Below are positions 1-6,271 of a stretch of 6,360 nucleotides of DNA, in pieces. The first letter of the stretch is position 1; each line of letters opens with the position of its first letter. The translations under genes were made by a program, and so were the position numbers. The notes beneath the pieces are model-generated. The model saw only the letters and a program-made list of their open reading frames with translations, was not told where the DNA came from and searched no databases. The DNA is from Caldisericota bacterium (lineage in GTDB: Bacteria > CAIJMQ01 > JAADFP01): assembly GCA_013152825.1 (NCBI GenBank), contig JAADFP010000061.1, positions 1 through 6,360 of the forward strand, in the 5' to 3' direction.

Positions 1-73
1 GAAAAAATTGATACCTTTTACCACCCTCCCCTCTTTTACATCCAGGCAGGGGATTATTCTCTTGGCAAGCATT

Positions 74-1621
74 TTACTCCCATTCAATGGTAGCGGGCGG
101 TTTGGAGCTTATGTCGTAAACTACCCGGTTTACTCCTTTTACTTCGTTTATGATGCGGTTGGATATCCTGTCTAAAACCTGGTGGGGAATCCTGGCCCAG
201 TCGGCAGTCATTCCATCCTCTGAGACTACTATTCTTACTGCGATGACATTCTCGTATGTTCTCTCGTCTCCCATGACCCCTACTGAACGCACGGGAAGAA
301 ATACGGCAAAAGCCTGCCATAGTTCATTGTATAATCCCCCTTTCCTCACCTCCTCTTCCACTATGTAATCCGCTTCTCGCAGAATCTCCAGGCTTTCTTC
401 GGTTACCTTGCCAATAATGCGTACACCTAAGCCGGGGCCGGGAAAGGGATGACGAGAGATTATTTCTTCCGGTAGATTGAGCTTTCTTCCCAGCTCTCTT
501 ACCTCGTCCTTAAAAAGTTCACGAAACGGTTCTATAAGCTCAAAGTTCATCTTTTCTGGTAAGCCTCCTACATTATGATGAGTCTTAATGGTGGCAGAAG
601 GCCCGCCAAAAGAAGAGACAGATTCAATAACGTCAGGATAGAGAGTCCCTTGAGCCAGAAATTTAACTTTGCCGATGTGTTTGGTTTCTTCTTCAAATAC
701 CTTAATAAATTCCCGGCCAATAATCTTTCTTTTTCTCTCCGGATCCCTTACGTCTTTGAGAGCTGCCAGGAATCTTTCCCGTGCCTCCACTATGCGGAGA
801 TTTTTTCCCAGTTTTTTACCGAATATGGTTTTTACCCGCTCCTTTTCTCCTTTCCTGAGCAAGCCGTTGTCCACGAAAACAGCAAAAAGGTTTTCCCCTA
901 TTGCTTCGTAAAGCAGGGCTGCCAGAACCGAGGAATCCACTCCTCCGGAAAGAGCACACACTACTTTTTCCTCGCCTACTTTTTCCTTTATTTCTCTTAT
1001 ACTCTTTGCCAGGAAAGATTCCATGGTCCAGGAAGGGGAAAGTTGCGCAACTTCGAAGAGGAAATTCTGAAAAATTTCCTGCCCTTTTGGAGTATGTACC
1101 ACTTCCGGGTGAAATTGAACCCCGAAAATCTTTTTCTTTAGGTTGCCGATTACCGCATGAGGGGAATTGGGGGTGGAGGCGAGGGTGAGAAATCCCTCCG
1201 GCTTTTTCTCTATCCTGTCTCCATGGCTCATCCATACTGTTTCTTCTTTCTCAAAACCTTTAAGCAGTAAATCTTCCTTAGTCACCAGGAGGGGGGTTCT
1301 TCCGTACTCTCTCTTATTGGAAGGCACAACTTTCCCGCCCATGACTTCTGCTATTAGCTGTAAACCGTAGCATATGCCTAATATGGGCACTCCTATACGG
1401 AAGATGTCCGGGTCAGGAAAAGGAGCATTGGGAGTATGGACACTGGAAGGGCCGCCGGTAAGAATAAGTGCCTTTACTCCCCACTTTTTTAACTGGTCAG
1501 CTTTTACGTTGTAAGGGACTATTTTGCAGTATACCTTGCATTCCCGGACGCGTCTGGCGATTAATTGATTATACTGAGAGCCAAAATCCAGGATTACCAC
1601 AGGACACATTTCTTCTTGCAT
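74..1621 (-). CDS. guaA: GMP synthase (glutamine-hydrolysing)
   Basis: It converts XMP to GMP in the cytoplasm using ATP and glutamine, the last step of de novo guanine nucleotide synthesis. The N-terminal class I glutamine amidotransferase domain (about residues 7-195) shows ILDFGSQYNQLIARR, nucleophile Cys84 in GICYGLQ, and His171 and Glu173 in FGVQFHPE. The ATP pyrophosphatase domain has the P-loop SGGVDSS (225-231), GTLYPDVIES (325-334) and KTHHNVGGLPE. The C-terminal dimerisation domain has RHPFPGPGL (390-398) and ends in KPPATIEWE, the usual GuaA terminus. At 515 residues it is full length and no key residue is missing. The annotated ATG has no clear Shine-Dalgarno site; Met5, preceded by AAGAAGAA, is an alternative start that changes little. 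It lies 71 nt downstream of hisH on the same strand, so it may be co-transcribed or use its own weak promoter in the gap. Confidence 0.98.
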   Translation of the reverse strand: MQEEMCPVVILDFGSQYNQLIARRVRECKVYCKIVPYNVKADQLKKWGVKALILTGGPSSVHTPNAPFPDPDIFRIGVPILGICYGLQLIAEVMGGKVVPSNKREYGRTPLLVTKEDLLLKGFEKEETVWMSHGDRIEKKPEGFLTLASTPNSPHAVIGNLKKKIFGVQFHPEVVHTPKGQEIFQNFLFEVAQLSPSWTMESFLAKSIREIKEKVGEEKVVCALSGGVDSSVLAALLYEAIGENLFAVFVDNGLLRKGEKERVKTIFGKKLGKNLRIVEARERFLAALKDVRDPERKRKIIGREFIKVFEEETKHIGKVKFLAQGTLYPDVIESVSSFGGPSATIKTHHNVGGLPEKMNFELIEPFRELFKDEVRELGRKLNLPEEIISRHPFPGPGLGVRIIGKVTEESLEILREADYIVEEEVRKGGLYNELWQAFAVFLPVRSVGVMGDERTYENVIAVRIVVSEDGMTADWARIPHQVLDRISNRIINEVKGVNRVVYDISSKPPATIEWE

Positions 1622-1652
1622 AATTTCTATTTTCTACTTAAATGGAACACTT

Positions 1653-1681
1653 AATTTAACATATCCTGGATTTATAACCAA
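1653..1681 (-). promoter_or_regulatory. possible guaA promoter
   Basis: Reading the minus strand, TTGGTT (1681-1676) is followed after 17 nt by TAAATT (1658-1653). A TG one base before the hexamer gives an extended -10 shape. Transcription would start near 1646, leaving a leader of about 25 nt before guaA. The -35 matches consensus at only three positions, so this is a weak call. Co-transcription from hisH is equally possible. Confidence 0.25.
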
Positions 1682-1692
1682 GTCCCACTTTT

Positions 1693-2325
1693 TCAGGGTA
1701 AGCCCAGGAAATTCTGAATGAGCTTTAATCCTATCTTCGAACTCTTCTCCGGGTGGAATTGGCAGGCAAACATATTTTTATAAGTTATGGAGGAGGTGAA
1801 ATCTATCCCATATGGTGTAGTGGAAGAAATGATTTTCTCTTCGTCCGGTTCCACGTAATACGAGTGCACGAAGTAAAAATAGGAATTATCGGGAATTTCC
1901 CTGAATATCTTAGCAGTGAGGGGTGAGTCCTGGCGTTCGCCGGGAGGGGTAAGCTTGATGTTATTCCACCCCATATGAGGTATCTTCAACCCCGGGGTAG
2001 GGAGGAATTTTTTCACTTTTCCCGGTATAATGCTCAGCCCGGCTACGTTTCCCTCCTCGCTCCATTCGAAGAGCAATTGCAACCCCAAACAAATACCCAG
2101 GAAAGGAGTTCCTTCCTCTATTTTCTTTTTTAATGGTTCTACCAACTTTAGCTTTCCAAGATTCTCCATAGCTTTACCAAATGCACCTACGCCGGGAAGA
2201 ATTAGTCTCCCCGCTTGTTCTATATGGAGAGGATTATTGCTTATTGCCACACTTCCCCCGCATTTTTCCACTGCCTTTGCCACGCTCCTCAAATTTCCCA
2301 TGCCATAATCTACTATTACTACCAT
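1693..2325 (-). CDS. hisH: imidazole glycerol phosphate synthase, glutamine amidotransferase subunit HisH
   Basis: HisH hydrolyses glutamine and channels ammonia to HisF, which makes imidazole glycerol phosphate (histidine pathway) and releases AICAR (purine pathway). The 210 residues are one class I amidotransferase domain of normal length. It opens with VIVDYGMGNLRSV, has the oxyanion strand LPGVGAFG (43-50), nucleophile Cys79 in GICLGLQLLF, HisH-type motifs KIPHMGWN (114-121) and YFVHSYY (151-157), and His191 and Glu193 in CQFHPEKS. The ATG at 2325 has only a weak AAAGAG-like site upstream. No hisF or other his gene is in the window; guaA follows on the same strand. HisH paralogues also act in some O-antigen amidino-sugar pathways, and sugar genes do lie nearby, but they are divergently oriented and the motifs are those of ordinary HisH, so I favour the histidine role. 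Confidence 0.95.
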   Translation of the reverse strand: MVVIVDYGMGNLRSVAKAVEKCGGSVAISNNPLHIEQAGRLILPGVGAFGKAMENLGKLKLVEPLKKKIEEGTPFLGICLGLQLLFEWSEEGNVAGLSIIPGKVKKFLPTPGLKIPHMGWNNIKLTPPGERQDSPLTAKIFREIPDNSYFYFVHSYYVEPDEEKIISSTTPYGIDFTSSITYKNMFACQFHPEKSSKIGLKLIQNFLGLP

Positions 2326-2430
2326 CAGCTTTATCTCTTTAATAATATATCCATAGGGAAATTAGATGTGTCTTGCTCTCGATATTCCCACCCGTCCTTC
2401 CGACCTACTCCCCTGCTTACTTCTTCCTGT

Positions 2431-2454
2431 GTCATTCCAGCGAAAGCGGGAATC
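2431..2454 (+). repeat. dRS3-like palindromic repeat, copy 1
   Basis: The arms ATTCCAGC and GCGGGAAT pair around a GAAA loop (2434-2453) with one A-G mismatch. The element has the ATTCC-N8-GGGAAT shape of the neisserial dRS3 repeat and of similar dispersed palindromes in many bacteria. It matches the copy at 6272-6295, read on the opposite strand, at 22 of 24 positions. A pyrimidine-rich CTCCCCTGC-type flank is also partly shared. Confidence 0.8.
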
Positions 2455-2603
2455 TTCTCTTTCGTTGAAAGATCAGCTAACAAGAACGGCGCTCCACAGA
2501 GAGGCAAAACTTTAGATACCAACCCGTAAACCCTCAACCTAAACAAATTCTAACTCCCAATTCTTAAAAATAATCCTAAAGATGCAACCCTAAACTAATG
2601 CTC

Positions 2604-2646
2604 ACTCTAATATCTATAGTCTAAAGTCTATTGTCTTGTCTGTCTT
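2604..2646 (+). repeat. degenerate heptamer tract (TCTAtAG type)
   Basis: Successive 7-base units can be read from 2612: ATCTATA, GTCTAAA, GTCTATT, GTCTTGT, CTGTCTT. CCTAAAC-type words upstream (from about 2521) keep a looser version of the same period. The complementary unit TATAGAC/TTTAGAC appears at 6203-6251, so the two tracts are inverted relative to each other. The period is clear; the function is unknown. Confidence 0.55.
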
Positions 2647-2682
2647 CCACCCCTATTACCCTACATATGATACCACTTTTTC

Positions 2683-2691
2683 TGATATAAT
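2683..2691 (+). promoter_or_regulatory. extended -10 promoter, candidate for the sugar kinase gene
   Basis: TGATATAAT is a perfect TGnTATAAT extended -10. No convincing -35 lies 17 nt upstream (ACATAT), as is usual for extended -10 promoters. Transcription would begin near 2698, giving a leader of about 208 nt that contains the hairpin at 2761-2798. In AT-rich intergenic DNA such a match can arise by chance. Confidence 0.35.
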
Positions 2692-2760
2692 TGGCTATAT
2701 TATCCCAAAAGTCACATTAGAAAGCCGTAAACTTTCCTGAAGTCTCTGGTAAACTTAAGC

Positions 2761-2798
2761 GGGAAAAATAAAAAGCCTTCACGTTTTTATTTTCTCCC
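2761..2798 (+). other. long AT-rich hairpin in the kinase leader
   Basis: GGGAAAAATAAAAA (2761-2774) pairs with TTTTTATTTTCTCCC (2784-2798), giving 14 base pairs with a single bulged C at 2794 and a 9-nt loop, GCCTTCACG. No gene ends just before it on either strand, and the 3' arm leads into ACCTAATT rather than a clean U tract, so an ordinary terminator is not well supported. It could be an attenuator-like leader structure or the core of a small decayed element. Confidence 0.6.
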
Positions 2799-2870
2799 AC
2801 CTAATTGTACAGAGGCTTACACCAGAATTTAACAGGACCTAATGCGATTTTATTGGTTCAACCCTATCTA

Positions 2871-2899
2871 TTGACTCCTAATGAGTTTTTTGGGATTAT
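2871..2899 (+). promoter_or_regulatory. sigma70-type promoter candidate next to the kinase start
   Basis: TTGACT (2871-2876) is separated by 17 nt from GATTAT (2894-2899); the overlapping TATAAG (2897-2902) is closer to consensus but gives a 20-nt spacer. Transcription would start at about 2906-2909. That would make the GTG at 2906 leaderless, or give a leader of about 27-30 nt if translation starts at GTG 2936. Confidence 0.35.
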
Positions 2900-2905
2900 A
2901 AGAGT

Positions 2906-4444
2906 GTGGATAATTTGCTACTAAGGAATGGCGGAGTGAGTAGTATAATTTCCACTTTCATAGAAGAAATAGGGTGTCTTCCCTCACTAATCCCGTCAAA
3001 ACTCAATCTCATTTCTTCTTTGTTTTCTCGTTATCTGGAAATCTCTAAGAATAGAGAAGTTACTCTCTATCGTATTCCTGCAAGAGTAAATCTTATGGGA
3101 ATGCATATAGAACATAGAGGAGGATATGTCAATCATATCTCTTTACCCTATGAGAATTTTTTATTAGTGGGTAATGGGGAAAAAGGAAATTACGAATTTT
3201 TTAACTTAAGAAAGGAATTCCCCCCCCGAAAATTTATATTAAAGGAATATCTTCACTCTTTAAGGAACGAGGACTGGCTTAGGTTTATCGAGAAGATAGA
3301 AATTCCTCAAGGAGATTGGGGGAATTATCTGTTAGCTTCTATTCTCCGTTTAGCTAAAAGTTATCCCTTAGAAAAATATTACGGATTAAAAGGTGTTATT
3401 GGAGGTGATGTCCCCCTTGCTTCTGGCCTTTCTTCCTCTTCCACCTTAATAGTGGGAGTGGCATTGGCTATTATAAAACACAATTGTTTATCTTTGTCCA
3501 GAGAAGACTTAGTAGAAATGTGTGGGGAGGCAGAATGGTTTGTGGGAACCAGGGGGGGGGCGGGAGACCATGGCGCAATGCTTCTGGGGAAAAAAAATAA
3601 AATTCTCCACCTTCGTTTTTTCCCTCTGACCTACGAATATTTAGATTTTCCTTCAAATCTTTCTTTGATAATAGCATATTCTGGAAGGAGAGCGCAAAAA
3701 ACTAGAGGTGCAAAAGATATTTTTAATGAAAGAATCGCCACATATATCTTGGGACTTAAATTACTAAAAAATAAGTTTCCGGAGTGGAGAGATAGATTAA
3801 CAAGAATAAGGGATGTAACTCCGGAGAACCTTGGAGTAGAAGAAAGAGAAATATATCGTATTTTGCAGACTCTCCCCCTGCGAGCAACTCGTGAAGAACT
3901 CAAAAAAGAATTAGGAGAGCGGGAGATTTTGCCTCTCTTTTCATCTCATAAAGAACCTCCTGAAGGATATCGCATAAGGGAGGTTTTGCTCTATGGAATA
4001 AGTGAATGCAGAAGAGCTAAGATCCTGGCAGAATTAGCTAAGGAGCATAACTGGAAAAGAATTGGAGAATTAATGTATTGTGGTCACGATGGTGACAGAA
4101 TAAGTGTATGGCAGCACAGCAAAAATAAACCATTTACTCTCTCCTTTACAAAAGATTATTTAGAAGAGGTTTATCGGAAAAATCTTCTCCTGGAGGAGGT
4201 AAGTGGTAGATACTGTTGCAGTACAGAGGAACTTGATCTTATGGTAGATATAGTGAAGAAGCTCGACGCTGTAATTGGCGCCCGTTTAACCGGGGCAGGG
4301 TTAGGAGGGAGTATCGTAATTATCTTAGAAAAAGGAGGGGAGAAGGAGGTAAAAGAGCATCTCATAAAGAATTACTATGGTAAACTGAATATTGCTCCCC
4401 TACTTCTTGAAGGAGTGCCTGTTGAAGGTGCAGGGAGGATATGA
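2906..4444 (+). CDS. GHMP sugar kinase, galactokinase/galacturonokinase-like
   Basis: This is a cytoplasmic ATP-dependent sugar-1-kinase of the GHMP fold. Motif 1, PARVNLMGMHIEHRGG (58-73), is the galactokinase signature in altered form. Motif 2 is PLASGLSSSST (170-180), the ATP loop. GTRGGAGDHG (214-223) carries the catalytic Asp221, and ARLTGAGLGGS (459-469) is motif 3. Arg60 and Asp221 match the catalytic pair of galactokinase, but its sugar contacts Glu-His-x-Asp-Tyr read Met66-His67-Ile-Glu69-His70, so galactose is unlikely as substrate. HIEHRGG recalls HIDHQGG of plant galacturonokinase (from memory). At 512 residues it is longer than usual galactokinases (about 380-460). The start is uncertain: GTG 2906 has no ribosome site, while GTG 2936 has AAGGA 8 nt upstream and gives 502 residues. 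Runs of eight C, G and A lie inside the gene. A nucleotide-sugar dehydrogenase follows after 137 nt. Confidence 0.88.
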   Translation: MDNLLLRNGGVSSIISTFIEEIGCLPSLIPSKLNLISSLFSRYLEISKNREVTLYRIPARVNLMGMHIEHRGGYVNHISLPYENFLLVGNGEKGNYEFFNLRKEFPPRKFILKEYLHSLRNEDWLRFIEKIEIPQGDWGNYLLASILRLAKSYPLEKYYGLKGVIGGDVPLASGLSSSSTLIVGVALAIIKHNCLSLSREDLVEMCGEAEWFVGTRGGAGDHGAMLLGKKNKILHLRFFPLTYEYLDFPSNLSLIIAYSGRRAQKTRGAKDIFNERIATYILGLKLLKNKFPEWRDRLTRIRDVTPENLGVEEREIYRILQTLPLRATREELKKELGEREILPLFSSHKEPPEGYRIREVLLYGISECRRAKILAELAKEHNWKRIGELMYCGHDGDRISVWQHSKNKPFTLSFTKDYLEEVYRKNLLLEEVSGRYCCSTEELDLMVDIVKKLDAVIGARLTGAGLGGSIVIILEKGGEKEVKEHLIKNYYGKLNIAPLLLEGVPVEGAGRI

Positions 4445-4503
4445 GGGATAGCGAAGAAAAGTGTGACATAGAGATTAGGATCTGTAGCTCCCCTTTTCAC
4501 GGT

Positions 4504-4520
4504 ATTCCGCGGAGCGGAAT
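4504..4520. repeat. short perfect hairpin between kinase and dehydrogenase genes
   Basis: ATTCCGC and GCGGAAT form a perfect 7-bp stem around a GGA loop. It sits in the 137-nt gap between the two sugar genes and has no T run after it, so it does not look like an intrinsic terminator. Its ATTCC-GGAAT shape recalls the other palindromes in the window, but the sequence differs. It could be another dispersed repeat or an mRNA processing or stability structure. Confidence 0.5.
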
Positions 4521-4567
4521 TTCGAGGTATATCGGGATGTCTGGTAGATAAGCAATTGTTCAAAAAA

Positions 4568-4576
4568 AAGGAGGTC
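4568..4576 (+). promoter_or_regulatory. strong ribosome binding site of the dehydrogenase gene
   Basis: AAGGAGGTC lies with its GGAGG core 7 nt before the ATG at 4582, a near-perfect anti-16S match preceded by eight A residues. It fixes the start of the dehydrogenase and is far stronger than any ribosome site seen before the other three genes, which suggests high translation. Confidence 0.85.
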
Positions 4577-4581
4577 AAAAG

Positions 4582-6210
4582 ATGACTAACGGTTCATATT
4601 CTCCCGACGGAGTATTCTATCCTTTTCCTACAAAGGAAGAGTCTCAAAAGGAAGCCGAAGTACTGGAAAATATTACTGTTGAAGAGAAAAGAAAGGGAAG
4701 AGAAATCGTAGCAGTACAGGGATTGGGTTTTGTAGGATGTATAATGGCAGCGGTAATAGCAGATGCAGAAGATGAGGATGGCAATCCTTATTACTTTGTT
4801 CATGGAGTGCAGAGGCCATCAGCTCGTTCCTACTGGAAGATTCCTGTGATAAATGAGGGTAAACCACCAGTGGAGTCTACTGATCCAGATGTGCCTGAGA
4901 TTTTTAGAAAGACAGTTGTTGAGAAAAAAACCTTGCATGCTACCTGGCATGAGAAAGCATACGAACTGGCAGATATAGTAGTGGTTGACATCCAGCTGGA
5001 TGCTACCAAGCCGAGCTTTGGTAGTGCAGAGATCGGGTACTGCGATACGGGAGCCTTTGAGGCAGCTATAAAACAATTGGGGGAACATATAAAACCAGAT
5101 TGTCTGGTATTGGTGGAAACCACGGTGCCTCCCGGAACCTGTAAAAATATTGTAAAACCTATTCTGGAGGAAGAATTTAAAAAACGGGGAATAGATGTCA
5201 AAAAGAACCCTCCCAGGATTGCGCATTCTTATGAGAGAGTAATGCCGGGAGCAAATTATGTAACTTCTATCCGGGATTTCTGGAGAGTTTATGCCGGGAT
5301 AGATAAGGAAGCAGGAGATCGAGCAGAGATTTTTTTAAAAAGAGTGCTCAATACCAGAAAGTACCCCCTTTCTCGCCTGGGAGACACCAATGCTTCAGAA
5401 TTGGCAAAAACAATGGAAAACTCGTTCCGGGCTACGAACATAGCTTTTGTATACGAATGGACTCTTCTGGCAGAAGAGATAGGGATTAATCTCTGGGAGG
5501 TAATTAATGCTATCCGGGTGAGGCCTACCCACCGGAACATTATGGCGCCGGGGTTGGGAGTGGGCGGATATTGTCTCACGAAAGACCCTGTGCTGGCTCA
5601 TTGGGCGTATAAGGATATCTTTAAGTTAAAGAGGGCAAACAATGACTCTGTGCTGGGACATTGGAAAACCTGGGAAAAATTTAAAGAACATGTAGGCCTA
5701 CCCATGACAGTAGAATCGGTTAATATCAATGATCTTATGCCTTTGCATACCGCAGATTTAACCCGGGAGGCACTGGGAGGAAATCTTGCAAAACAGAAAG
5801 TATTGATACTGGGTGCTTCATATTTGCGCGATGTAGGAGATACCCGCCATTCTCCCTCTGAAATACTCTGGCATGCTTTAAAAGAAAGAGGAGCTCTTCC
5901 CTCTGTGCACGATCCACTGGTGAAGGTATGGCCTGAAATACCTTCTGCAAAAGTGGAAAAGGATCTCTGGGAAAGCATGAAGGGAAAAGATGCCATAATT
6001 TTTGCCGTGGGTCACCGGGAATACCTGGGACTTCCTCCAGAAAAAGTTGTGGAAGCAGTAGGTAAGCCATGTGCTATTGTAGATACCCAGAACATACTCA
6101 ACGATGAAGAGATTAAAGCATATCTTAAATTAGGCTGTGAGGTTAAAGGAGTAGGTAAAGGGCACATAAGATACCTGAAGGAAGAAGTAGAGAGAAGTGG
6201 AAGACTATAG
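4582..6210 (+). CDS. nucleotide-sugar dehydrogenase (UDP-glucose/UDP-ManNAc dehydrogenase superfamily)
   Basis: Enzymes of this family oxidise C6 of a nucleotide sugar to a uronate in two steps, usually with two NAD+, for surface polysaccharide. The Rossmann loop is GLGFVG (47-52). ETTVPPGT (179-186) and ERVMPG (218-223) are family motifs. ELAKTMENS (273-281) supplies the catalytic-site Lys276 and Asn280. GLGVGGYCLTKDP (324-336) carries the thiol nucleophile Cys331, and GDTRHSP (419-425) belongs to the C-terminal nucleotide-sugar domain. At 542 residues it is about 100 longer than typical members: some 40 residues precede the Rossmann fold and about 10-20 extra follow the first helix. The acidic residue expected at the end of strand 2 is replaced (VHGVQRPS), and the Lys expected before GDTR is Leu415. 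The substrate cannot be assigned. The start is set by a strong ribosome site; the last codons run into a heptamer tract. Confidence 0.93.
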   Translation: MTNGSYSPDGVFYPFPTKEESQKEAEVLENITVEEKRKGREIVAVQGLGFVGCIMAAVIADAEDEDGNPYYFVHGVQRPSARSYWKIPVINEGKPPVESTDPDVPEIFRKTVVEKKTLHATWHEKAYELADIVVVDIQLDATKPSFGSAEIGYCDTGAFEAAIKQLGEHIKPDCLVLVETTVPPGTCKNIVKPILEEEFKKRGIDVKKNPPRIAHSYERVMPGANYVTSIRDFWRVYAGIDKEAGDRAEIFLKRVLNTRKYPLSRLGDTNASELAKTMENSFRATNIAFVYEWTLLAEEIGINLWEVINAIRVRPTHRNIMAPGLGVGGYCLTKDPVLAHWAYKDIFKLKRANNDSVLGHWKTWEKFKEHVGLPMTVESVNINDLMPLHTADLTREALGGNLAKQKVLILGASYLRDVGDTRHSPSEILWHALKERGALPSVHDPLVKVWPEIPSAKVEKDLWESMKGKDAIIFAVGHREYLGLPPEKVVEAVGKPCAIVDTQNILNDEEIKAYLKLGCEVKGVGKGHIRYLKEEVERSGRL

Positions 6211-6251
6211 ACTTAAAACTTTAGACGATATACTTTAGTAGTGAGTAGCGA
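6203..6251 (-). repeat. heptamer tract overlapping the dehydrogenase stop codon
   Basis: Seven consecutive 7-base units run on the plus strand: GACTATA, GACTTAA, AACTTTA, GACGATA, TACTTTA, GTAGTGA, GTAGCGA. Read on the minus strand the unit is TAWAGTC-like, the same word as in the plus-strand tract at 2612-2646. The first unit contains the final Leu codon and most of the TAG stop (6208-6210), so the repeat reaches into the gene. Confidence 0.6.
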
Positions 6252-6271
6252 GGGGGGAGGTGCAGGGAGTG

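Larger units (their letters stand above)
2326..2905. other. 580-base intergenic region between divergent genes, repeat-rich
   Basis: There is no credible gene between hisH and the sugar kinase. Reading rightwards, it holds a TATTAT -10-like hexamer for hisH (minus strand, 2347-2342, with a poor -35), a pyrimidine-rich stretch around 2391-2430, an ATTCC palindrome (2431-2454), a CCTAAAC/TCTATAG-rich tract with a loose 7-base period (about 2521-2646), a consensus extended -10 promoter (2683-2691), an AT-rich hairpin (2761-2798) and a promoter-like pair (2871-2899). A 71-codon minus-strand ORF at 2331-2546 runs through the palindrome and reads as translated repeat. Two short inverted words (TCCTG/CAGGA and CTGGT/ACCAG) flank the hairpin at 2735-2750 and 2821-2837, which hints at a larger decayed inverted repeat. 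Confidence 0.7.

Noticed and set aside
1..24. Possible start of another minus-strand gene (GTG at 24-22 after AGAGGGGAGG)
   Set aside because: Only eight codons lie in the window and the purine run abuts the GTG instead of sitting 5-9 nt away, so a start cannot be supported.
575..1141. 188-codon plus-strand ORF
   Set aside because: It lies wholly antisense inside guaA, whose protein is unmistakable. It has no recognisable domain, so it is a shadow of the coding frame.
2331..2546. 71-codon minus-strand ORF upstream of hisH
   Set aside because: It runs through the ATTCC palindrome and reads KIPAFAGMT, the usual translation of this kind of dispersed repeat. There is no ribosome site and no recognisable domain.
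2521..2646. Heptamer-rich tract as a CRISPR array
   Set aside because: There are no 23-40 base identical repeats with unique spacers; the units are 7 bases and degenerate.
4819..5226. 135-codon minus-strand ORF, with others antisense to the dehydrogenase
   Set aside because: These overlap a fully supported gene and show no recognisable domain.
4426..6269. 12-nt direct repeat AGGTGCAGGGAG at 4426-4437 and 6258-6269
   Set aside because: About one exact 12-base match is expected by chance in a window of this size, and the first copy lies inside the kinase coding sequence.
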